Shown here: positions 1 to 7,742 of the stretch, in pieces
How the letters are laid out: every line of letters starts with the position of its first letter
Numbering within the stretch: the first letter of the stretch is position 1
Assembly (NCBI RefSeq): GCF_001905145.1
Contig: NZ_LWLB01000015.1
Location: 10,837 to 49,529 of the forward strand
DNA length: 38,693 bases
Direction of reading: 5' to 3'
Source of the DNA: Nocardiopsis sp. TSRI0078
Lineage (GTDB): Bacteria > Actinomycetota > Actinomycetes > Streptosporangiales > Streptosporangiaceae
Notes under the pieces: generated by a model
What the model was told of the DNA's origin: nothing
The model's input: the letters and a program-made list of their open reading frames with translations, nothing else
Databases searched by the model: none
Translations under genes and position numbers: made by a program

Positions 1-732
1 CCGGAGTTCGACACCGGCAACCACACCCGCCCCGCCTACGACACCGACTCCTTCAACCTCGACAACTACGACACCGGACCCCACACCCACAGCCCCTACA
101 CCAGCGGCACCCACAACCGGGCCGCCTACCCGGACCCCAACCCTCCGCTGTGGGGCGGGCAGGAGAGCGGTGAGGCGTTCGGAGCCCCCGGCGGTTCCGG
201 CGGAACGGGCCTACCGGGAGGGATGAGCGATCCGGGAGGCATGGGCGGCCCCGGTGCCACGGGCGGTGCGAGCGGTTCCCACACCCCGGTACACGGTGTG
301 CCCTCGCCGTTCGACCAGGGTCCCGCGGGTCGGCCCCCCGGTCCCCCCTCCTCCCCCGGCGGGCCCGCGTTCCCCGGTGAGGCGCAGAACCACCCGTACG
401 GCTCCTATCCCACGGGCGGCCACCCCGCCGGACGGGCCCACGGTGACCTGCCCCCGGGATACGGCGGCCATCCGGGAGCGGGCGACCGCTTCGACCCCTC
501 GACGGCCGGCCCCGCGGGCGGCTACCCCGGCACCCCGAACGGCGGCTATCCGACCGGGCCGCAGCAGCCCGAGTACGGCGGCTACCCCGGTGAGGGCTGG
601 CGGCCCGGCGGCGAGGGAGACCGCCCCAGCGGCCCGCAGGCCCCGGCGCAGTACCCGGCCGATCCGCACGACCGGCGCGGCTACGGCCAGGAACACTACG
701 AGGGCGGTTACGAGGACGGCCGGTTCCTGTGA
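1..732 (+). CDS. Gly/Pro/Tyr-rich low-complexity protein, C-terminal part
   Basis: The reading frame is open from the first base to the TGA at 730-732, so the gene begins before the window and only its last 243 residues are seen. The visible part is low complexity, rich in Gly, Pro, Tyr, His and Asp, with loose repeats of the types GGYP, YGGHPG and GSYPTGG, and has no hydrophobic segment or recognisable domain. Such tails are common on actinomycete membrane or cell-envelope proteins, where they act as disordered cytoplasmic or wall regions, but the folded part lies outside the window and no function can be given. An internal ATG at 223 is in frame but has no convincing ribosome site and would cut through the repeat region. 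Two hairpins follow the stop (754-780 and 809-843). Confidence 0.7.
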   Translation, partial: PEFDTGNHTRPAYDTDSFNLDNYDTGPHTHSPYTSGTHNRAAYPDPNPPLWGGQESGEAFGAPGGSGGTGLPGGMSDPGGMGGPGATGGASGSHTPVHGVPSPFDQGPAGRPPGPPSSPGGPAFPGEAQNHPYGSYPTGGHPAGRAHGDLPPGYGGHPGAGDRFDPSTAGPAGGYPGTPNGGYPTGPQQPEYGGYPGEGWRPGGEGDRPSGPQAPAQYPADPHDRRGYGQEHYEGGYEDGRFL

Positions 733-754
733 CCTTCCCTACGCGCTCCGGTAA

Positions 755-778
755 CACCCGGTAGCGGGCTGCCGGGTG
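755..778 (+). terminator. Short hairpin after the first gene
   Basis: CACCCGG (755-761) pairs with CCGGGTG (772-778) around a 10-nt loop, 23 nt after the stop of the first gene. There is no T tract. It is possibly a weak first terminator upstream of the stronger one at 809-850. Confidence 0.35.
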
Positions 779-808
779 TGACGCCCGGTGCGTTTCATCG
801 CTTCACAC

Positions 809-850
809 CCCCGAGGTGGTGGGCAAACCCCACCGCCTCGGGGTTTCTTC
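809..850 (+). terminator. Rho-independent terminator
   Basis: CCCCGAGGTGGTGGG (809-823) pairs with CCCCACCGCCTCGGGG (828-843) across a CAAA loop with one mismatch, and is followed by TTTCTTC. This is the only hairpin in the window with a recognisable U-rich tail in the right orientation. It closes the transcript of the first gene. The 851-1070 interval that follows contains a relatively AT-rich patch (about 885-960), probably the promoter region of the SulP gene, but no clear -35/-10 pair could be assigned. Confidence 0.8.
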
Positions 851-1070
851 TGTCCGGGTTCTCCCCGCGGACGCGTGAAGTCGGGAAAATGGTTACCAAA
901 ACCACAACAGTCCGTAACATCGCGCGCCAAGGATTGGCTACAGTTGGTGATTGACGCGACACTCTACGGGCTCGCTCGTCCCTTCGCCTCCACGAGCGTC
1001 CCCCACCCGGACACCGCCGTCCCCGAGCGCCCACGCACCACATGCCTGGTCCAACCCGAACGGAGCAACC

Positions 1071-3440
1071 ATGCGCAACGACGCCCAGGGAGTCGCGCCC
1101 GAGAGGCCGCCCGCCGTCGCGGCCGCACCCGGGCCCCGCATCGACCGCACGAGGATCGCCGCCGACGTCGGCGCCTCGCTCGTGGTCTTCCTGGTCGCCG
1201 TCCCCCTGTCCCTGGGGATCGCCGTCGCCTCCGGCGCCCCGCTCATCGCCGGGATCATCGCCGCCGTCGTCGGCGGGATCGTCGCCGGACTCGTCGGCGG
1301 ATCGGTGGTGCAGGTCAGCGGCCCGGCCGCCGGTCTGACCATCATCGTCGCCGATCTGATCATGACCCACGGCTGGCGGACCACCTGCCTGATCACCCTG
1401 CTGGCCGGACTGGTCCAGCTCGCCCTGGGCGCCTTCCGCATCGCCCGGGCCGCCCTGGCCGTCTCCCCCGCCGTCGTGCACGGCATGCTCGCCGGGGTCG
1501 GGGTCACCATCGCCCTGGCCCAGCTGCACGTGGTGCTGGGCGGGGCGCCCCAGAGCTCGGCCCTGGCCAACATCGCCGACCTGCCCCACCAGATCGCGCA
1601 CAACCACAGCCCGGCGGTCGCGGTCGGCGTGATCACCATCGCGATCATGTTCACCTGGAACAGGCTGCCCTCCCTGGGACGGTTCCGGCCCGCCGTGGTC
1701 CCCGCCGCGCTGGTGGCGGTGGGCACCGCGACCGTCATCGCCACCATGAGCCGGTGGCAGGTGGAGACCGTCGTCCTGCCCGACTCGCTCGCCGGCGCCT
1801 GGAACGGTCCGATGCTGCCCGAGGCCGGGCAGTGGCACGGCGTGGCCGTGGGTGTGGCCGCCGTGGCCATGGTCGCCAGCGTCGAGTCGCTGCTCGCCGC
1901 GATCGCCGTGGACCGGCTGCACAGCGGACGCCGGGTCATGCTCAACCGGGAGCTGTGCGGGCAGGGCGCGGCCAACACCATCAGCGGTGCGCTGGGCGGG
2001 CTGCCCGTCGCCGGTGTGATCGTGCGCAGCACCACCAACGTGCGCGCGGGGGCCCGTACCCCGCTCTCGACCATTCTGCACGGGGTGTGGATCCTGCTGT
2101 TCGTCGCACTGTTCGCGAACGTGGTCGAGCTGATCCCGATGCCCGCGCTGGCCGCGCTGCTGGTGTTCATCGGCGTCCAGATGGTCTCGGTCGCCCACCT
2201 GCGCGACCTGCGCCGCCACCACGAGGGCAGCGTCTACCTGGTGACCCTGCTCAGTGTGGTCTTCCTGGGGCTGCTCGAAGGGGTGTCCATCGGCTTCGCG
2301 CTGGCCATGGTCGTGTCCCTGCGCAGGCTCACCAAGCTGACGGTGACCACCGAGGAACGCGCCGACCGCGTGCACGTCACCGTGCACGGCTCGCTCACCT
2401 TCCTGGGTGTTCCCCGGCTCGCGCACGTGCTGCGCACCGTCCCCGGGGGCGCGCGGGTCGACCTGGACCTGCACGTGGACTTCATGGACCACGCCGCCTT
2501 CGAGGCCATCCACGCCTGGAGGGTGGACCACGAGCGCACCGGTGGCAGCGTCGACATCGACGAGGTGCACGAGAACTGGTACACGCGCAACTCCACGCTG
2601 TCGGCACCCGCGACCAAGACCGGGCCCGAGGGCCTGGCCCGCTGGTGGGCACCCTGGGACATGCGCGGCGACGCCGGCCGCGAGGTCAACCCGCTGGGCC
2701 TGTTGGCCGCCGGCGCCCGCGAGTACCACTCCAGTACGGCCGACCGGATGCGGTCGGTGATGACCCGCCTGTCACACGGACAGCACCCGACCGCTCTGTT
2801 CGTCACCTGCGCCGACTCGCGGGTGGTGCCCAACCTGATCACCTCGAGCGGGCCCGGCGACCTGTTCACGATCCGCAACCTCGGCAACCTCGTGCCGCCG
2901 CGTGAGGCTCCGGGCGACGGGTCGGTGGGCGCGGCGATCGAGTACGCGGTGAACGTCCTGCGGGTGCCGTCGATCGTGGTGTGCGGCCACTCGCACTGCG
3001 GGGCGATGAAGGCCCTGCTGGAGAAGGCGCACCTGGAGCCGGGCGAGGCGGGGACCTCGCACATGTGCCGGTGGCTGGCCAACGGCGCGGGGAGCCTGGC
3101 GCGCGCGGGCGAGGACTCCGGCGCCCTGGCGGGCCTGCCGACCGCCGAGGCGCTGCGCCGCCTGGCCCAGGCCAACGTGCAGGAGCAGATGGGCAACCTC
3201 ATGGGGTACCCGGTGGTGCGCGAGCGGGTGGAGTCGGGCGAGCTGGAGCTGTCGGGAATGTACTACGACCTGGAGACGGCGAGGGTGCACCTCCTGGACG
3301 CCGGGACGGGTGAGTTCACGCCCGTGCGGGGCGCCCAGGGTGCGAGCGAGCCGGTGCCCCGCCCGAGGCCGGGCGCGGTCGAGGGGGATCAGCTGCTGGA
3401 CGAGTCCTCTTCGGGGGCGTCGTCGCGGCCGTCCTGCTGA
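1071..3440 (+). CDS. SulP-family anion transporter fused to beta-carbonic anhydrase
   Basis: The 789-residue protein has three parts. Residues about 20-420 are a multi-span SulP transporter, with many hydrophobic segments beginning around GASLVVFLVAVPLSLGIA. Residues about 430-500 form a STAS-like domain. Residues about 560-775 are a beta-class carbonic anhydrase. The zinc site is visible: Cys580 in CADSR (with the Asp582-Arg584 dyad) plus His640 and Cys643 in CGHSHCGAM. SulP proteins move bicarbonate or sulfate, and the enzyme interconverts CO2 and bicarbonate at the cytoplasmic face, so bicarbonate uptake coupled to hydration is the likely role. The start ATG at 1071 is preceded by GGAG at 1062-1065. 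In-frame codons upstream to 951 are not homologous-looking. Sulfate transport remains possible because SulP specificity cannot be read from sequence alone. Confidence 0.93.
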   Translation: MRNDAQGVAPERPPAVAAAPGPRIDRTRIAADVGASLVVFLVAVPLSLGIAVASGAPLIAGIIAAVVGGIVAGLVGGSVVQVSGPAAGLTIIVADLIMTHGWRTTCLITLLAGLVQLALGAFRIARAALAVSPAVVHGMLAGVGVTIALAQLHVVLGGAPQSSALANIADLPHQIAHNHSPAVAVGVITIAIMFTWNRLPSLGRFRPAVVPAALVAVGTATVIATMSRWQVETVVLPDSLAGAWNGPMLPEAGQWHGVAVGVAAVAMVASVESLLAAIAVDRLHSGRRVMLNRELCGQGAANTISGALGGLPVAGVIVRSTTNVRAGARTPLSTILHGVWILLFVALFANVVELIPMPALAALLVFIGVQMVSVAHLRDLRRHHEGSVYLVTLLSVVFLGLLEGVSIGFALAMVVSLRRLTKLTVTTEERADRVHVTVHGSLTFLGVPRLAHVLRTVPGGARVDLDLHVDFMDHAAFEAIHAWRVDHERTGGSVDIDEVHENWYTRNSTLSAPATKTGPEGLARWWAPWDMRGDAGREVNPLGLLAAGAREYHSSTADRMRSVMTRLSHGQHPTALFVTCADSRVVPNLITSSGPGDLFTIRNLGNLVPPREAPGDGSVGAAIEYAVNVLRVPSIVVCGHSHCGAMKALLEKAHLEPGEAGTSHMCRWLANGAGSLARAGEDSGALAGLPTAEALRRLAQANVQEQMGNLMGYPVVRERVESGELELSGMYYDLETARVHLLDAGTGEFTPVRGAQGASEPVPRPRPGAVEGDQLLDESSSGASSRPSC

Positions 3441-3538
3441 ACACCCGACGCCTGGTAGGAGGCGAGCAGGATGATCACCACGATGGCCAGGACCGGCAGG
3501 CCGAAGAGAGCCACCCAGAAGGTGGTGGATTCGAACAA
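3389..3538 (-). CDS. Small single-span membrane protein (candidate, TTG start)
   Basis: A 49-residue frame runs on the minus strand from a TTG at 3538 to TGA at 3389. It encodes a short N-terminus, one strongly hydrophobic span (WVALFGLPVLAIVVIILLAS) and an acidic Asp/Glu/Ser tail. The frame is closed by a stop two codons upstream of the TTG, so no longer version exists. The last 52 nt overlap antisense to the end of the SulP-carbonic anhydrase gene. A weak GGGTGA precedes the start. The textbook small-membrane-protein layout argues for a real gene, while the rare start codon and weak ribosome site argue for caution. No family is recognised. Confidence 0.5.
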   Translation of the reverse strand: MFESTTFWVALFGLPVLAIVVIILLASYQASGVQQDGRDDAPEEDSSSS

Positions 3539-3780
3539 GAGTCACCCATTCCCGTGAACGCGGATACCCGTGGGCCGTCGACCCCGGACGTCGGTCCACG
3601 GGCGTACACGCTCCGGAACTCGCCCGGGGTGGGGAGCGCAAGGCCAATCTATCGGTGCGCGAGGGCAGGAGGCCATCACCGCCGGGCTGTAGGAATGTAG
3701 CCGTGTGGCGCGCCCCGCGCCGATGGCCGCGAACGCCCCCGGAGACGGACGGGCCCGCGCCCGGGCGGGTCGCCGGACGA

Positions 3781-3811
3781 CCGGGCCGACGGGTCTTCCC
3801 GGTCGGCCCGG
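3781..3811 (-). terminator. GC-rich hairpin downstream of rnpB
   Basis: CCGGGCCGACGGG (3781-3793) pairs with CCCGGTCGGCCCGG (3798-3811) around a TCTT loop with one bulged base. It lies about 60 nt beyond the 3' end of rnpB in the minus direction and has no U tract, as is common in actinomycetes. It is probably the terminator of the RNase P transcript. Apart from it and the small ORF at 3389-3538, nothing else is visible between 3441 and 3870. Confidence 0.5.
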
Positions 3812-3871
3812 AGCAAACAGGGAGCAGACACGGCCGGCTCTCCCGCACTGCGGCGCAGGTCAGAGACTTGG

Positions 3872-4267
3872 AGGAGGGGGAGTCGGCCGATAAGCCGGAT
3901 TCTGTCGGTCCCGAGGGACCGGACGGCCATCCATCTGGGACCGCCGTTGCCGACGGCCTCGGTGCGGTCTACCCGCGGACTCGGGCGGGCCGCCCTCGAA
4001 CATCCGCGCGGGGACCCTGGGGTCCCCTTTTTGACCTTGCTCCGGGTGGGGTTTACCGAGCCGACCGAATCACTCCGGCCGCTGGTGGTCTCTTACACCA
4101 CCGTTTCACCCTTACCACCGCGAGCGGTGGCGGTCTGCTTTCTGTGGCACTGTCCCGCGGGTCACCCCGGGTCGGTGTTACCGACCACCCTGCCCTGTGG
4201 AGTCCGGACTTTCCTCGAACCCGCGCACCTGGCGCGGTCCGCGGCCGTCTGGCCGACTCCCCTCGCT
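3872..4267 (-). ncRNA. rnpB: RNase P RNA component (class A)
   Basis: Read on the minus strand, this stretch carries the universal RNase P RNA signatures. The 5' conserved block GAGGAAAGTCCGGACTCC lies at about 4199-4216, and the 3' block ACAGAATCCGGCTTATCGG, ending in the P1 partner GGCCGACTCCCC, reaches about 3878. The terminal helix P1 forms between GGGGAGTCGGCC (near 4251-4262) and GGCCGACTCCCC (near 3878-3889). This RNA is the catalytic subunit that removes 5' leaders from tRNA precursors. The ends are set by P1 pairing and the putative -10 at 4272-4277, and are good to about 5-8 nt. The open frames on both strands here are by-products of the GC-rich RNA. Confidence 0.95.
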
Positions 4268-4271
4268 CCCC

Positions 4272-4277
4272 ATCCTA
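4272..4277 (-). promoter_or_regulatory. rnpB: Putative -10 element for rnpB
   Basis: TAGGAT on the minus strand sits about 6-8 nt before the expected 5' end of the RNase P RNA. No good -35 hexamer was seen at 16-18 nt upstream, so this is a position-based suggestion. Confidence 0.4.
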
Positions 4278-4312
4278 CGCCCTGGCGGGAGCCCCGATCG
4301 CCCTGCCGGCCC

Positions 4313-4951
4313 TCAGTCCAGGTGGGCGGTGTCGTTGAACGAGCGCACCACCATGGGGCCGTCGGCGAACACGTCCACCTCGTTCAGGCACGCGGTGTCC
4401 AGGTGCATCCGGGACAGCGCCTCCAACGGGGCGAGCACGGCCTGCTGCACCACCACCTTGATGGGTGTCACGTGCGAGACCACCAGGACGGTGCGCCCCC
4501 GGTACCGCTCGACCAGGGCGTCCCGGGCGGCGACCACCCGCCGGGCCACCTCGGCGAAGCTCTCCCCGCCGGGCGGGGCGTTCCCGGGGTCGGCCAGCCA
4601 GCGGTCGACCTCGGCCGGTGCCTCGGCCCTGGCCTCGGCGAACGTCATCCCCTCCCAGGCCCCGAAGTCGGTTTCGACGAACCCCTCGTCGATCTCGACC
4701 GGAAGCCCGAGCGCCTCGGCGGCGTGGGCGGCGGTGTCCCTGGTCCGCAGCAGCGGCGAGGAGACCACCGCGTCGATCGGCCGCGAGGCCAGGCGCTGGG
4801 CCGCCGCCTTGGCCTGCGCCTGCCCGTCCTCGGTCAGCGGGATGTCCTCCCGCCCCGCGAAGCGGCGCTCCACCGACCACGGCGTCTGCCCGTGCCGCAG
4901 CAGGACGAGCCGGGTCGGCGCGGTGTCGGGTGCGCCCCAGACGGTGCTCAC
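4313..4951 (-). CDS. Histidine phosphatase (phosphoglycerate-mutase superfamily)
   Basis: The 212-residue protein has the branch-1 histidine phosphatase signature: LLRHGQT near residue 15-20 carries the phospho-accepting His, SSPLLRTRDTA gives the second Arg, then the acidic DFGAWEGM region, and SHVTPIK gives the C-terminal catalytic His. In mycobacteria and streptomycetes the gene in this position (beside a zinc-ribbon protein and Nif3) encodes a fusion of RNase HI with an acid/alpha-ribazole phosphatase. Here only the phosphatase half is present. The GTG start at 4949-4951 overlaps the upstream stop in a GTGA, so the two genes are translationally coupled, and the longer in-frame extension to 5227 is just the antisense-like shadow of the neighbour. 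Likely substrates are small phosphoesters such as alpha-ribazole phosphate, but these are not proven. Confidence 0.9.
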   Translation of the reverse strand: MSTVWGAPDTAPTRLVLLRHGQTPWSVERRFAGREDIPLTEDGQAQAKAAAQRLASRPIDAVVSSPLLRTRDTAAHAAEALGLPVEIDEGFVETDFGAWEGMTFAEARAEAPAEVDRWLADPGNAPPGGESFAEVARRVVAARDALVERYRGRTVLVVSHVTPIKVVVQQAVLAPLEALSRMHLDTACLNEVDVFADGPMVVRSFNDTAHLD

Positions 4952-5709
4952 TGCCCGTCCTGGGGGTTCAGGCCCGACTCCTCGGTGCGGACCAGGATGC
5001 GGCGGCAGTCCTCGCAGCGCACGATCTCGTCGGCGGGAGTGGCCTTGATCTCGTTGAGCTCGACGGTGCTCAGAGCCAGCTTGCAGCCCCCGCAGCGGCC
5101 GTAGCGCAGCTGGGCGGCGGCCACACCGTCGTACTGGGCGCGCAGCTTGTCGTAGAGGGCCAGCAGGTCGGCGGGGACGTCCTCGGCCACGCGGGCGCGG
5201 TTCTCGACCACGCGGGCGCGGTCCCACTGGATTCCGGCCGCGGCGGTGTCGCGGCGGGCGACCACCTCGGTGTGCTCGGCCACGGTCCGCTCCCGCTCGG
5301 AGGTCAGGCGGGCCACCTCGGCGTTGAGCTCCTCCGCGCGCTCCATCACCTCCAGGACGACCTCCTCCAGCTCGGCCTGGCGGCGGCCCAGAGAGGCGAT
5401 CTCCGACTGCAGGTTCTGCAGTTCCTTGGCGTTGGTGATCTGTCCCGACTCCAGGCGCTTGGTGTCCCGGTCGGCGCGGGTGCGCACCTGGTCGACGTCG
5501 CTCTCGGCCTTGCGCTGCTGGCGTTGGACGTCGGAGGCCTTGGTCTGGGCCGAGATCAGCTCACTGTCGATCTGGTCCACCCGCTCCTTGAGCCGGGCCG
5601 CCTCTGCGACCTCCGGCAGGGTCCGCGCGCGGTGGTCCAGGCGCTGGAGTTCGGTGTCCAGCTCCTGGAGGTCGAGCAGTCTGGCCTGTGTTGCGGGTTC
5701 GGCTTTCAC
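4948..5709 (-). CDS. Coiled-coil protein with C4 zinc ribbon
   Basis: The 253-residue protein is mostly a long heptad-like coiled coil (about residues 5-170, rich in Glu, Arg, Gln and Leu). A C-terminal C4 zinc-ribbon follows with paired Cys motifs CGGC (about residue 206-209) and CEDC (about 231-234). This is the architecture of the actinobacterial zf-RING_7/C4-type zinc-ribbon family, whose member lies between Nif3 and the RNase H/phosphatase gene in Mycobacterium. Function is not established; nucleic-acid binding is usually inferred from the ribbon. The start is GTG at 5709 with AGGAG nine bases upstream. The stop overlaps the next start. Confidence 0.9.
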   Translation of the reverse strand: MKAEPATQARLLDLQELDTELQRLDHRARTLPEVAEAARLKERVDQIDSELISAQTKASDVQRQQRKAESDVDQVRTRADRDTKRLESGQITNAKELQNLQSEIASLGRRQAELEEVVLEVMERAEELNAEVARLTSERERTVAEHTEVVARRDTAAAGIQWDRARVVENRARVAEDVPADLLALYDKLRAQYDGVAAAQLRYGRCGGCKLALSTVELNEIKATPADEIVRCEDCRRILVRTEESGLNPQDGQ

Positions 5710-5781
5710 GTGTGACGTCTCCTGGGGTGGCTGGGGAAGGCGAGGATGCCGCCCGCGCCCTACTCTGTGCAGTTGGTCGGA

Positions 5782-5800
5782 CCGCCCCGCTGCGGGGCGG
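5782..5800 (-). terminator. Short GC hairpin between Nif3 and zinc-ribbon genes
   Basis: CCGCCCC (5782-5788) and GGGGCGG (5794-5800) form a 7-bp stem with a 5-nt loop just after the Nif3 stop. No T tract follows. It may be an attenuating terminator or only a processing hairpin, since the genes downstream continue on the same strand. Confidence 0.35.
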
Positions 5801-5807
5801 CGGGCTC

Positions 5808-6677
5808 TCAGACGTGCGGGACGGCCTGTGACCAGGCGTCCGTCACCGTCGTAGAAACGCGGATCTCCACGTTAGCCGCATCGGGGCCGGCCGTGCGCCC
5901 GAGCGCCTCGGCCAGGTGGTCCGCGCCGTCGGCCAGCCAGGGCCACTCGCTGGCGAAGTGGGCGGTGTCGATCAGGGCGGGGCCACCCGGTTCCTCCACG
6001 AACTCCGAGGCGGGGTGGTGGCGCAGGTCGGAGGTGACGAAGGCGTCCACGCCGGCGGCCCGGGCGGCGCCGAGCAGGGAGTCTCCCGCGCCCCCGGACA
6101 CCGCGACGGTGGTCACGAGGCGGTCCAGGTCACCGGCGACGCGGATCCCGGCGGCGGTGGCGGGCAGTCCCCGCGCGACCTGCTGGGCGAACTCGCGCAG
6201 GACCACCGGCCGGTCCAAGGCGCCGATCCTGCCGATGCCGCGGCGCCCCTCGGAGTCGGTGGGGTCGGGGTCCAGGGGGCGCAGCGGCCCGGTGAGGCCG
6301 ACGGCGCCGGCCAGGGCGTCGGAGACCCCGGGCGAGGCGGTGTCGGCGTTGGTGTGCGCGGTGTACAGGGCGGTCCCGGAACGGATGAGCCGGTGCACGA
6401 TCCGCCCCTTGGGGGTGTTGGCGGCCACGCTGGTCACACCGCGGAGCATCAGCGGGTGGTGGGTGATGACCAGGTCGGCGCCCCAGGTGAGGGCCTCGTC
6501 GACGACCGCGTCGACCGGGTCGACGGCGAACAGGATCCGGGCGACCGGCTGGGCGGGGTCGCCCGCCACGAGTCCGACCGCGTCCCAGGAGGCGGCCCAC
6601 CCGGGCGGGTAGACCTGTTCGAAGGCCGTGGTCACGTCGGACAGTGTGAGGTGCGCGGTCTCGGTGTTCACGGCCAC
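5808..6677 (-). CDS. Nif3-like dinuclear metal centre protein
   Basis: The 289-residue protein matches the Nif3/YbgI/YqfO family of toroidal hexamers with a dinuclear metal site. Visible signatures are SWDAVGLVAGDP near the N-terminus, HHPLMLRG with paired metal-binding His (about residue 72-73), AHTNAD (about 108-113), and the C-terminal DTAHFASEWP block carrying the last His and Glu ligands. Members have been annotated as GTP cyclohydrolase I type 2, but the true reaction is unsettled. The start is GTG at 6677, only 4 nt after the stop of the WYL regulator. An alternative in-frame GTG lies at 6671. Neither has a strong Shine-Dalgarno sequence, so translation probably depends on coupling to the upstream gene. 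Confidence 0.92.
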   Translation of the reverse strand: MAVNTETAHLTLSDVTTAFEQVYPPGWAASWDAVGLVAGDPAQPVARILFAVDPVDAVVDEALTWGADLVITHHPLMLRGVTSVAANTPKGRIVHRLIRSGTALYTAHTNADTASPGVSDALAGAVGLTGPLRPLDPDPTDSEGRRGIGRIGALDRPVVLREFAQQVARGLPATAAGIRVAGDLDRLVTTVAVSGGAGDSLLGAARAAGVDAFVTSDLRHHPASEFVEEPGGPALIDTAHFASEWPWLADGADHLAEALGRTAGPDAANVEIRVSTTVTDAWSQAVPHV

Positions 6678-6681
6678 GAGA

Positions 6682-7680
6682 CTAGCGCTCTCCGTGCCCG
6701 TCGGCGACGTGTTCGCGCACCCCGGCCAGGCCGGAGGCGAGGGCGCGCAGTCGCTCGGCGACCTCGGGCGGGGCCTCCAGCGTGAAGGGGGCGCCGAGGG
6801 AGAGGACGGCGGCCGTGTACTGACAGACCAGGTCCAGGGAGTCGGCGCTGATCCGGACCCGGCAGCCGTGGTCGTCCAGCGGTTCGACCCCTCCGGGCAG
6901 GGGGCCGTGGAAGCGGGTGCGGAAGGCCTCGGCGGACAGCCCCACGGTGACGCGCACGGTGTGGCCGTACACTCCGGCGGCGAAGAGGCGGGTGAGGAAG
7001 GCCGCCGGGTCGGGCGCGGGGAGCGGCCTCGGTGTGAACCGCCTGTGGGTGGCCCTCGGGCCGCTGACGCGGTCCACCCGGAAGGTGCGCCAGTCGTCGC
7101 GGTCGGTGTCGTGCGCGATCAGGTACCAGTGCCCGCCGTGGGCGACCAGGTGGTGCGGCTCGACCCGGCGCTCGCGCGCGTTGCCCGCCCGGTCGCGGTA
7201 GTCGAAGCCGGTGACCACGCGGTCCCGGCAGAGGGAGGCCAGCAGCCCCAGAACGGTGGGGTCGACCCTGACGGGCGCCGCCACGTGCGGCACGGCCGAG
7301 GCGGTGTCCCGGACAGCGGCCAGGCGCGGGCGCAGACGGGCGGGCAGGACGCGTTCGAGCTTGGCCAGGGCCCGTGGCGCGCTGTCCCCCACACCGGTGA
7401 CGGTGACCAGGCCCAGGGCGGTCGCGACGGCCTCCTCGTCGTCCAGCAGCAGCGGTGGCAGGTCGCGTCCGGAGGCGAGCCGGTAGCCGCCCGCGACACC
7501 GGGCGTGCCCTCCACCTGGTAGTCGAGTCCGCGCAGGCGCTCGACGTCGCGGCGCAGGGTGCGGGCGCTGACACCGAGCCGTTCGGTCAGTTCCGCGCCG
7601 CTCCACTCGCGCCGGAGCTGCAGCAGCGACAGCAGGCGCAGCAGCCGCTGCGGCATCTCCCCGCGTACGGATCCGCTCAT
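6682..7680 (-). CDS. WYL-domain transcriptional regulator
   Basis: The 332-residue protein has an N-terminal DeoR-like winged helix (about residues 8-60; ELTERLGVSARTLRRDVERL is the HTH core). It is followed by a WYL ligand-sensing domain around residues 130-210, with HHLVAHGGHWYLIAHDTDR as the WYL hallmark, and a WCX-type C-terminal extension. Such proteins sense small molecules or nucleic acids and control neighbouring genes. It is divergent from the FAD-linked oxidoreductase across 62 nt, which makes that gene the likely target. The chosen start is ATG 7680; an in-frame ATG at 7722 would place the start beyond most of the shared promoter region and is less likely. It probably leads the polycistron with Nif3. 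Confidence 0.88.
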   Translation of the reverse strand: MSGSVRGEMPQRLLRLLSLLQLRREWSGAELTERLGVSARTLRRDVERLRGLDYQVEGTPGVAGGYRLASGRDLPPLLLDDEEAVATALGLVTVTGVGDSAPRALAKLERVLPARLRPRLAAVRDTASAVPHVAAPVRVDPTVLGLLASLCRDRVVTGFDYRDRAGNARERRVEPHHLVAHGGHWYLIAHDTDRDDWRTFRVDRVSGPRATHRRFTPRPLPAPDPAAFLTRLFAAGVYGHTVRVTVGLSAEAFRTRFHGPLPGGVEPLDDHGCRVRISADSLDLVCQYTAAVLSLGAPFTLEAPPEVAERLRALASGLAGVREHVADGHGER

Positions 7681-7742
7681 GGACGCAGACTGCCAGAGAT
7701 CGCGGCCGTGATGTGACCGCATCGGTTCCTACGGTGGCCGGC

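Noticed and set aside
788..2905. 705-residue plus-strand ORF at the SulP gene
   Set aside because: Out of frame with SulP, composed almost wholly of Arg/Pro/Gly/His, and it starts within the terminator hairpin.
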